Assembly (NCBI GenBank): GCA_002426025.1
Contig: DINP01000096.1
Location: 41,402 to 53,575 of the forward strand
Direction of reading: 5' to 3'
DNA length: 12,174 nt
From: Bacteroidales bacterium UBA5537
GTDB taxonomy: Bacteria > Bacteroidota > Bacteroidia > Bacteroidales > Lentimicrobiaceae
Of this stretch, positions 7,252 to 12,174 are shown piece by piece. Under the pieces are notes generated by a model, which searched no databases, had not been told where the DNA came from, and worked only from the letters and a program-made list of their open reading frames with translations. Both the position numbers and the translations under genes were made by a program. Positions within the stretch are counted from its first letter, which is position 1, and every line of letters begins with the position of its first letter.

Positions 7252-8214
7252 ATGCTAAGCAGACGGCACTTACGGATCAAGGTTATGCAGGCCTTGTATG
7301 CTCACTTTCAATCAGACGACAATAATTTGAATCTGAGCGAAAAAAGTTTGGTTACGGCCATAGGGAGTATTTACGACCTCTACATTCTCCTTTTATCAGC
7401 ATTATTGGAAACAGGTGATTTTGCCCGCAACCGGTTGGAAGAAGGACGGCAGAAATTTCTGCCGACAGCAGCAGAGATTAATCCCAACAAAAGGTTTATC
7501 GAGAATCGCCTGCTTGTTCAGCTTGAAGCCAACAGAGACCTCCAGAAAAACATTGGCAGGTTAAAAATTAACTGGGCCGACCATCAGGATATTTTCAGAA
7601 AAATTTACACACAGTTCAGAGATTCAGATGCTTATAAAAAGTATATGGCTTCTGAGGTTTCATCCTACCGCGATGAAAAAGATATCTTAATGTATTTGTT
7701 TGGTGAAGTAATGCTTGGCAATGAAGCATTTACAAGCCTCTTCGAGGAGAAGAACATCAATTGGGCAGATGATATTGATACGGCCGCGATGATGGTTGCA
7801 AAAACCATTAAAAAATGGGATGATTCATTTGATGAGTTTCATGAGCTTCCTCCATTAATGGTTAATCCCGACGAAGAGGGGCAGGACCTTATTAAAGATT
7901 TTGTGCTGAATCTATTCAGAAAGACAATTATTCATAGTGCTGAAACCGGTGACCTGATATCAGAAAGGGCCCAAAACTGGGAACTTGACCGGATTGCTGT
8001 GCTGGATGTTGTTCTGATAAAGATGGCCATTACTGAGTTTAAGGAATTTCCTTCGATTCCAGTTAAGGTCACTATAAACGAATACATTGAAATTTCAAAG
8101 GAATACAGCACGCCCAAAAGCAAGCAGTTTATCAATGGGATTCTCGATAAACTGGTAAACGACTTAAAAGCCCAGGGCGCGATAAAAAAATCAGGTCGTG
8201 GTTTACTTGAGTAA
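7252..8214 (+). CDS. nusB: Transcription antitermination factor NusB, long Bacteroidota form
   Basis: The protein has 320 residues from the ATG at 7252, where it begins MLSRRHLRIKVMQALYAHFQ, the normal NusB opening helix. An upstream ATG at 7171 would add 27 unlike residues and would lie ahead of the candidate promoter. The C-terminal half carries the NusB fold: an acidic middle, then ERAQNWELDRIAVLDVVLIKMAITEF, followed by IPVKVTINEYIEISKEYSTPKSKQFINGILDKL. NusB pairs with NusE (ribosomal protein S10) on boxA RNA to form antitermination complexes on rRNA transcripts. The classic protein has about 140 residues; the extra 150 or so in the middle (roughly 40-200, Lys/Glu/Asp-rich helices) are usual in this phylum and of unknown role. 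It heads the plus-strand cluster; the GNAT gene overlaps its stop. Confidence 0.93.
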   Translation: MLSRRHLRIKVMQALYAHFQSDDNNLNLSEKSLVTAIGSIYDLYILLLSALLETGDFARNRLEEGRQKFLPTAAEINPNKRFIENRLLVQLEANRDLQKNIGRLKINWADHQDIFRKIYTQFRDSDAYKKYMASEVSSYRDEKDILMYLFGEVMLGNEAFTSLFEEKNINWADDIDTAAMMVAKTIKKWDDSFDEFHELPPLMVNPDEEGQDLIKDFVLNLFRKTIIHSAETGDLISERAQNWELDRIAVLDVVLIKMAITEFKEFPSIPVKVTINEYIEISKEYSTPKSKQFINGILDKLVNDLKAQGAIKKSGRGLLE

Positions 8215-8653
8215 TAAGGAGTTGCCTTCAGGATTTGAAATCCGGAATTACAGGCCATCAGATTTTGCAGCTGTTGATCTTTTCTGGAACGAAAACGGTC
8301 TTGGTGGAAAACATCGTGGCGACACCGCAAAAATTGTGGATGATACATTGAAAGCAGGCGGACATCTGCTTTGTATGTTTGATAGCGACGGGCAACTGAT
8401 AGGAACATCATGGCTTACCAACGACCGTCGGCGCACCTATCTTCATCATTTCGGAATTGCCAAAGCCTGGCGGGGAAGGGGACTTGCCAATGTTTTGCTC
8501 GAGAAGTCGCTGAAACTGGCTTATCAGGATGGTTATCAGATTAAAATCGAGGTTCACCGTGAAAATAAAATTGCGCTTAACCTTTATACCAAGGCTGGTT
8601 TTAAATATCTGGGCGACTATGATGTTTACATGATCAGGGAACTGCATGATTAA
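8198..8653 (+). CDS. GNAT-family N-acetyltransferase
   Basis: This protein of about 151 residues has a complete GNAT fold. EIRNYRPSDF (14-23) forms the first strand and helix, and GQLIGTSWLTNDRRRTYLHHFGIAKAWRGRG (65-95) spans motif A. The acetyl-CoA phosphate loop RGRGLA is at 92-97. IKIEVHRENKIALNLYTKAGFKYLG is the typical B-motif ending. It should transfer an acetyl group from acetyl-CoA to an amine; the substrate cannot be told from the sequence, and it is not clearly RimI. The start is uncertain: GTG at 8198 overlaps nusB by 17 bases, and TTG at 8207 or 8222 are alternatives. The overlap points to coupled translation with nusB. It separates nusB from DUF1573, which are often close in this phylum, so it may be a lineage-specific insertion. 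Confidence 0.88.
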   Translation: MVYLSNKELPSGFEIRNYRPSDFAAVDLFWNENGLGGKHRGDTAKIVDDTLKAGGHLLCMFDSDGQLIGTSWLTNDRRRTYLHHFGIAKAWRGRGLANVLLEKSLKLAYQDGYQIKIEVHRENKIALNLYTKAGFKYLGDYDVYMIRELHD

Positions 8654-8715
8654 CAGACTGGGACTGCCATGATATAAGTTTGCCGGTTTTAGCCTTCTAA
8701 TAACGTAATTTTACC

Positions 8716-8723
8716 TAATTTTG
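8716..8723 (+). promoter_or_regulatory. Candidate promoter -7 element for DUF1573-yajC-ybbR
   Basis: TAATTTTG (8716-8723) fits TAnnTTTG. No TTTG lies at the usual 19-base spacing, so the -33 half is poor. It would start transcription near 8730, about 32 bases before the ATG at 8762, in the 108-base gap after the GNAT gene. Confidence 0.42.
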
Positions 8724-8761
8724 CCACATTCAAAATAAATTCCCGTTTAGAATTTTCATCA

Positions 8762-9247
8762 ATGAAAGCAATTAATTTGTTTCGGACTATAATCGTTTTA
8801 TCTGCTTTCAGCATGATGTTCTTTTCTTCATGCAAGCAAAAATCGAACGATAAGGAACTTCTCCCTTCAGATATAATTAAAAATCCCAACACCGCTGATG
8901 GTACTGTGGGTGCAGAAGATATGCCAGTGCTGGAATTTGAAGCTGATTTTCATGATTTTGGCAGGGTAATTCAAGGCGAAAAAGTTTCTTTCGGATTCTG
9001 GTTTAAGAATGCCGGGAAATCGGATTTGATAATCTCCAATGTCAGTTCATCTTGTGGATGCACCGTACCCGATTTTCCGAAAACCCCTGTTAAGCCAGGC
9101 GAGCGCCATAAAATTGACGTCAAATTTGACAGTGAAAATCGTAGGGGATTTCAGAATAAAACGGTTACTATTATCAGCAATGCCCAACCAAGTACACAGG
9201 TTATCAGGATTAAGGCTGAAGTAATTTTACCCGAAGAAATCAATTAA
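8762..9247 (+). CDS. DUF1573-domain lipoprotein
   Basis: This 161-residue protein has a lipoprotein signal: basic start, hydrophobic core TIIVLSAFSMMFF (9-21) and lipobox FSSC with Cys24 as the likely lipidated residue. A polar linker leads to one DUF1573 domain (about 58-158). Its landmarks are FHDFGRVIQGE, FWFKNAGKSDLIISNVSSSCGCT, VKPGERHKIDVKFDSENRRG and TIISNAQPSTQVIRIKAEV. The fold is immunoglobulin-like (related to MSP/ASPM-type domains). Its role is not established. SCGCT is a conserved cysteine motif of the family. It precedes yajC by 23 bases, an arrangement often seen in Bacteroidota. It would sit in the periplasm or at a membrane after lipidation. Confidence 0.9.
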   Translation: MKAINLFRTIIVLSAFSMMFFSSCKQKSNDKELLPSDIIKNPNTADGTVGAEDMPVLEFEADFHDFGRVIQGEKVSFGFWFKNAGKSDLIISNVSSSCGCTVPDFPKTPVKPGERHKIDVKFDSENRRGFQNKTVTIISNAQPSTQVIRIKAEVILPEEIN

Positions 9248-9270
9248 TTTTTAACCAATAAACTGAACTT

Positions 9271-9594
9271 ATGTTATCATCAATTCTTTTAATGACTCCA
9301 ACCGAAGGATCGGGAAGCGGATACCAGTCACTGATTTTCCTCGGCCTTATTATGGTTGTTTTTTATTTCTTTTTTATCAGGCCACAAGCTAAAAAAGCAA
9401 AAGATCTGAAAAAATACCGCGAAGCACTGAAAAAAGGTGATAAGATTATCACTATTGGTGGAATTCACGGAAAAATAGTTGAAGTACAGGAAGCTACCTT
9501 CACCATTGAGGTTGAAGATGGTTCACGCCTGAGGGTTGAGCGTTCAGCCGTTGCCGGTGATGCAAGTGATCAGCTTGGTAATCAGCAGAAATAA
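9271..9594 (+). CDS. yajC: Preprotein translocase subunit YajC
   Basis: This 107-residue YajC is a small single-span inner-membrane protein that associates with the Sec translocon and SecDF. A short Gly/Ser-rich start precedes one membrane segment (about 19-36, LIFLGLIMVVFYFFFIRP). The conserved RPQAKKAKDLKKYREALKKGDKIITIGGIHGKI follows, then a small beta domain with FTIEVEDGSRLRVERSAV. The length and motifs are typical. It lies 23 bases after the DUF1573 gene and 39 bases before ybbR, so it is probably co-transcribed with both. With lepB in the same window, it adds to the secretion content of the region. Confidence 0.96.
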   Translation: MLSSILLMTPTEGSGSGYQSLIFLGLIMVVFYFFFIRPQAKKAKDLKKYREALKKGDKIITIGGIHGKIVEVQEATFTIEVEDGSRLRVERSAVAGDASDQLGNQQK

Positions 9595-9624
9595 CAAACC
9601 AATCAGTACAACTATTAAAAATTC

Positions 9625-9630
9625 AGGAGG
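9625..9630 (+). promoter_or_regulatory. Strong Shine-Dalgarno sequence before the YbbR GTG start
   Basis: AGGAGG sits three bases before the GTG at 9634. Most other starts in the window have no such site, as is usual in Bacteroidota. The spacing is shorter than ideal, but there is no better in-frame start nearby upstream of the membrane segment. Confidence 0.4.
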
Positions 9631-9633
9631 CAG

Positions 9634-10635
9634 GTGAAGGAAATATTACTTGCTATACTGTCGAGAATCAAACAACCAATTGACGGAAAACTGCGCCACA
9701 GTTTTTCCGTCTTTTTGGTTTGTGCGGCTATCTCAACCCTTATGTGGGGCCTCATCAAGATGACAAGAGAGTATGAGGCACCTGTTAAATATTCAATTAT
9801 CCCCGATAAACTGCCAGATGGAAAAATTCTGACAAGCAATCCTGATTCTGTTATCACGTTGATTTTGAATGCAAAAGGTCTAGATTTGTATTCAAGAACA
9901 TTGTTCAGAAGGAATAATTCGGTTAAAATCAATCTATCAAAAGTAAGGCTGCGCCGCGAAGGGGATTCTTACAAGGGCACTCTGAAATCAACTTCTCTGA
10001 TGAAGGCAATTTCCGAACAGTTGCCTCTTGGTGCTAAACTAATTGGAATTGAGCCAGATACACTGCATTTTACTTTTCATAAAAGTTATAAAAAACGTGT
10101 TGCCGTTCATCCCCAGCTTTCACTCGATTTCAATAAACAGTATCAATTGTACGATTCCATCCATATCAAACCCGATTCGGTTTTGGTTGAAGGGCTTCAG
10201 AAAATAGTTGATACACTTTCGTTTATAAATACTGAAAAGAAATCATACCGCAATCTGAACGCAAATATCACCAGCCGGCTAGCTCTTGTAAGACCAGAGA
10301 CATTTCCTGCTGTAAAATTGGCTAAGGATAGTGTAACAATTACCCTGAATGTTGAAAAATTTACTGAATCCGACCTTGAAGTTCCGGTTAGTTTATATGC
10401 GCAGGGTAAATCAGTATCATACCGTATTTTTCCCGAAAAGGTTGTACTAACCTGCAGAGTTGCCATGCGTGATTACAAACGGATGGACCCATCACTTTTT
10501 ACTGCTTCGGTTGATTACGAAGAGGTACAGCATTCGCAAAATAACAGGGTTTTGGTACAGATCAGGCGAAAGCCATCTTTTGCCAGGGTTATGCGTATAG
10601 AACCGGAAAAGGTTGAATTCCTGATTCTTAAATAG
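9634..10635 (+). CDS. YbbR-domain membrane protein
   Basis: This 333-residue protein has one membrane segment near the N-terminus (about 23-41, FSVFLVCAAISTLMWGLIK), then a long extracytoplasmic beta-rich part. At least two YbbR-like repeats can be seen. One begins at about EYEAPVKYSIIPDKLPDG and the next at about KKRVAVHPQLSLDFNKQYQL, with the typical IKPDSVLVEGLQKIVDTLSFINTE. A third, more diverged unit begins near SDLEVPVSLYAQGKSVSYRIFPEKVVLT. In Firmicutes, a YbbR protein (CdaR) modulates the diadenylate cyclase CdaA; there is no cdaA in this window, so that role is not supported here. The start is GTG at 9634 with AGGAGG at 9625-9630, only three bases away, an unusually strong Shine-Dalgarno match for this phylum. 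It is followed by coaE. Confidence 0.85.
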   Translation: MKEILLAILSRIKQPIDGKLRHSFSVFLVCAAISTLMWGLIKMTREYEAPVKYSIIPDKLPDGKILTSNPDSVITLILNAKGLDLYSRTLFRRNNSVKINLSKVRLRREGDSYKGTLKSTSLMKAISEQLPLGAKLIGIEPDTLHFTFHKSYKKRVAVHPQLSLDFNKQYQLYDSIHIKPDSVLVEGLQKIVDTLSFINTEKKSYRNLNANITSRLALVRPETFPAVKLAKDSVTITLNVEKFTESDLEVPVSLYAQGKSVSYRIFPEKVVLTCRVAMRDYKRMDPSLFTASVDYEEVQHSQNNRVLVQIRRKPSFARVMRIEPEKVEFLILK

Positions 10636-10691
10636 TCGTGGCCCGATTTTTCTGATGCTTGCAGAGACTGGAGTTAAAATCACCAGATCCC

Positions 10692-10723
10692 GTTGCCGAT
10701 TTCCCTTAAATAGCTTATGTTTG
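10692..10723 (+). promoter_or_regulatory. Candidate coaE promoter
   Basis: TATGTTTG (10716-10723) matches TAnnTTTG, and GTTG (10692-10695) lies 20 bases upstream. Transcription would begin near 10730, about 12 bases before the ATG at 10742. This supports that start over the longer frame beginning at 10655. Confidence 0.5.
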
Positions 10724-10741
10724 TATTCTGAAGATAGTTAT

Positions 10742-11338
10742 ATGCTAAAAGTTGGCCTTACAGGAAGCATCGGAAGCGGAAAATCTACCATAGCGGGAGT
10801 ATTCCGTGTATTGGGTATTCCGGTTTATCATGCCGACGAAGAGGCTAAAAAGATTCTTGATCAGCCTGAAATAATTGATCTTATTGTTAAAGGATTTGGT
10901 GAAGGTCTAACCGGAACTGATGGTTTGATTGTGCGCAAAGCACTGGCTGCAGCTGTGTTTTGTGATGCAGAAAAACTGAGCCGGTTAAATTCAATTATCC
11001 ATCCACGTGTTAGGACTCATTTTTCTGAATGGATAGGTAATATGGCTGATGTTCAATATATTATGCAGGAAGCAGCCATTATGTATGAATCGGGATTCAA
11101 TTCCTTTTTCGATAAAATTATTGTGGTCGCGGCTCCGGTTGAAGAACGAATTGCCAGGGTAATTAAACGCGATAAAATGACCCGGCAGCAGGTGCTCGAC
11201 AGGATGGATAAGCAATGGTCAGAAGAAAAGAAAATTGAACTGGCCGACTATGTGGTGCATAATAGTGAGCATAGTCAGGCAATTCCACAAATACTTGAAA
11301 TTCATCAACAATTGTGTAGTATCTCTGCAAATTATTAA
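10742..11338 (+). CDS. coaE: Dephospho-CoA kinase
   Basis: CoaE phosphorylates the 3'-hydroxyl of dephospho-CoA with ATP, the last step of coenzyme A synthesis. From the ATG at 10742 it has 198 residues, the normal size, and starts MLKVGLTGSIGSGKST with the P-loop at 8-16. The frame is open back to 10655, but those 29 residues do not fit the family. Further motifs are YHADEEAKKILDQPEI, the DGLIVRKALAAAVF segment, LNSIIHPRVR and the lid and C-terminal region KRDKMTRQQVLDRMDKQWSEEKK ending ADYVVHN. It lies 106 bases after ybbR with its own candidate promoter, and 17 bases before the uncharacterised gene at 11356. The ybbR-coaE neighbourhood is common in the phylum. Confidence 0.95.
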   Translation: MLKVGLTGSIGSGKSTIAGVFRVLGIPVYHADEEAKKILDQPEIIDLIVKGFGEGLTGTDGLIVRKALAAAVFCDAEKLSRLNSIIHPRVRTHFSEWIGNMADVQYIMQEAAIMYESGFNSFFDKIIVVAAPVEERIARVIKRDKMTRQQVLDRMDKQWSEEKKIELADYVVHNSEHSQAIPQILEIHQQLCSISANY

Positions 11339-11355
11339 CAAAGCTGAAAAATTAT

Positions 11356-11889
11356 ATGGAAGAGCATGTTTTGGGGATTGGCTCGAGGGTTGAGCATCCG
11401 CAATTTGGAAAAGGGGTCATTATTCAGGTGCGTACTGATGCCTGGGAAATTACTTTTATAGAAAACGGAACAAGGATTATACAGCGCGATTTTCAGGGGC
11501 TGCGGGTGATGGAAGCTGTTGAAACTCCTTCTGATATAGCCACTTATGAGAAGATGGAAAAGAGCATGATCAGAGTGTTGCGCCGTTTTACCGATCTGCA
11601 GGAAACCGTTCCTATGGGGCAACGCTGGCTTGGAGGCCGGATGGTACTCTATCCCGGTGATACTTCGCTTAAAGAGAAAGAAATTCCCATTGATGCATTT
11701 TTTCATAAAATTGTGATGGTTCGCGACCGGCTGAGAGTTCTTGAACAAAGGGTAAATTCCAGCGCATTGAGCGACGAAGACAAGGTAAATATTCAACAAT
11801 ATATTACCCGGATTTATGGAAGTCTCACTACGTTTAATGTGCTTTTCAAAGATAAAGACGATTACTTTGTCGGCGACAAGAGCAACTAA
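11356..11889 (+). CDS. Uncharacterised protein with UvrD-tail-like N-terminal motif
   Basis: I do not recognise this 177-residue protein as a named family. The first 50 residues form a small beta domain: GIGSRVEHPQFGKGVIIQV (7-25), then WEITFIENGTRIIQRDF. The HPQFGKG core (14-20) resembles the tudor-like segment at the C-terminus of UvrD/PcrA helicases and DUF3553-type proteins, which contact RNA polymerase or nucleic acid; this is similarity by eye only. Residues 60-177 are mostly charged helices (EKMEKSMIRVLRRFTDL, IVMVRDRLRVLEQRVNSSALSDEDK), possibly a short coiled coil. There is no signal peptide or membrane segment, so it is cytoplasmic. It follows coaE by 17 bases and is probably co-transcribed with it. 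Codon use looks like its neighbours. Its reality is well supported by length, position and base composition; its function is open. Confidence 0.75.
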   Translation: MEEHVLGIGSRVEHPQFGKGVIIQVRTDAWEITFIENGTRIIQRDFQGLRVMEAVETPSDIATYEKMEKSMIRVLRRFTDLQETVPMGQRWLGGRMVLYPGDTSLKEKEIPIDAFFHKIVMVRDRLRVLEQRVNSSALSDEDKVNIQQYITRIYGSLTTFNVLFKDKDDYFVGDKSN

Positions 11890-11969
11890 ACACAAAAGGC
11901 ATCATATCTGAATGCTCTAGAGCCAAACAAATCCCTTGCTAAAATGTTATTTGGTTACAAAAGCTGAAT

Positions 11970-12000
11970 TTTGTAAACTTCATAAACAAGAATATTTTTG
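11970..12000 (+). promoter_or_regulatory. Promoter for the aconitase gene
   Basis: TTTG (11970-11973) and TATTTTTG (11993-12000) are separated by exactly 19 bases, a textbook Bacteroidota sigma-A promoter. Transcription should begin near 12007, leaving a T-rich leader of about 70 bases before the ATG at 12077. Confidence 0.75.
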
Positions 12001-12019
12001 CTTACTTTAAGCAGAAAAC

Positions 12020-12032
12020 GCAATTCAATTGC
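12020..12032. repeat. 13-base palindrome in the aconitase leader, followed by T-tracts
   Basis: GCAATTCAATTGC is a perfect inverted repeat about a central C, about 13 bases after the predicted transcription start. T-rich runs follow at 12040-12055. As RNA it could make only a short hairpin (about four pairs, GCAA/TTGC, loop of five). It may be an operator, a weak attenuator-like element or chance. Confidence 0.35.
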
Positions 12033-12076
12033 ATCTGAGTTTTTTTATTTTTTTTCATCCAAATCCGATAATCAAT

Positions 12077-12174
12077 ATGTTATTTGACCTTGATCTGATC
12101 CGGAAAGTTTATTCCACTCTTCCTGAACGGGTAAATGCTGCCCGTAAATTACTTGGCAGACCGCTTACCTTAAG
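12077..12174 (+). CDS. Aconitate hydratase, N-terminal fragment (cut by window edge)
   Basis: Thirty-two codons are visible from the ATG at 12077 to the window edge. The sequence MLFDLDLIRKVYSTLPERV, then NAARKLLGRPLTL, matches the opening of the mitochondrial-type aconitases found in Bacteroidota, which begin with a similar D-hydrophobic-RKVY helix and a GRPLTLxEK motif. Aconitase interconverts citrate and isocitrate through an iron-sulfur cluster. The cluster cysteines and active site lie outside the window, so the call rests on the N-terminus and is firm but not certain. It has a canonical promoter 77 bases upstream and is not part of the preceding cluster, from which it is separated by 187 bases. 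Confidence 0.8.
   Translation, partial: MLFDLDLIRKVYSTLPERVNAARKLLGRPLTL

Noticed and set aside
10655..10741. 29-residue N-terminal extension of CoaE
   Set aside because: The family begins just before the P-loop (MLKVGLTGSIGSGKST), and a TAnnTTTG element lies inside the extension.
11335..11895. 186-codon antisense open frame across the uncharacterised gene
   Set aside because: The plus-strand frame has a coherent domain pattern, operon spacing after coaE and a normal start; the antisense product is His/Asn/Phe-rich with no recognisable motif.
11914..11923. GCTCTAGAGC palindrome after the uncharacterised gene, as a terminator
   Set aside because: No T-tract follows, and ten self-complementary bases leave almost no loop; not convincing as an intrinsic terminator.
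1..12174. CRISPR array, insertion sequence, prophage, toxin-antitoxin or defence system
   Set aside because: No spaced direct repeats, transposase or integrase motifs, or small toxin/antitoxin pairs were seen; the genes are ordinary housekeeping families with even composition.

Overview
The window looks like a chromosomal core region from a member of the Bacteroidota, probably Bacteroidales or a related order. The evidence is threefold. First, the gene families are phylum-typical: DUF5683, DUF4412, a DUF3276/PUR-like protein, a long NusB, a lipoprotein-type DUF1573 protein and a roughly 500-residue signal peptidase I. Second, the gene order parA-parB-DUF5683-dapB-lepB is a familiar Bacteroidota arrangement. 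Third, several genes carry the phylum's unusual promoter -7 element (TAnnTTTG), two of them with a -33 element exactly 19 bases upstream. Base composition and codon use look even throughout. I see no mobile elements, tRNA, rRNA or CRISPR.

Left half, all on the minus strand (reading from 6865 down to 1): a small DUF3276/PUR-like nucleic-acid-binding protein (6865-6521), then a long, tightly packed cluster starting at 6256: parA, parB (overlapping parA by 11 bases), a DUF5683 envelope protein, dapB (lysine and peptidoglycan precursor synthesis), lepB (signal peptidase I), a cyclophilin-type peptidyl-prolyl isomerase and an exported DUF4412 protein ending at 430. Below that, with its own candidate promoter, begins a truncated gene that looks like the N-terminal membrane part of the DNA translocase FtsK (293 down to the window edge). 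The theme is chromosome segregation plus envelope biogenesis.

Right half, all on the plus strand (7252 to the end): nusB, a GNAT acetyltransferase overlapping the nusB stop, a DUF1573 lipoprotein, yajC, a YbbR-domain membrane protein, coaE and an uncharacterised 177-residue protein with a small UvrD-tail-like motif. After a 187-base gap with a textbook Bacteroidota promoter comes the first 32 codons of an aconitate hydratase cut by the window edge. nusB-DUF1573-yajC-ybbR-coaE is a recurring Bacteroidota housekeeping cluster; the GNAT gene appears to be an extra member here.

The two halves are divergent. The 386-base region between them (6866-7251) holds outward-facing promoter elements for the DUF3276 gene and for nusB. 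I found no convincing novel system. The points worth checking are the promoter set, the palindrome plus T-tract in the aconitase leader, the uncharacterised gene at 11356-11889, the inserted GNAT gene, the Met-rich DUF4412 protein and the lack of any parS site close to parAB.
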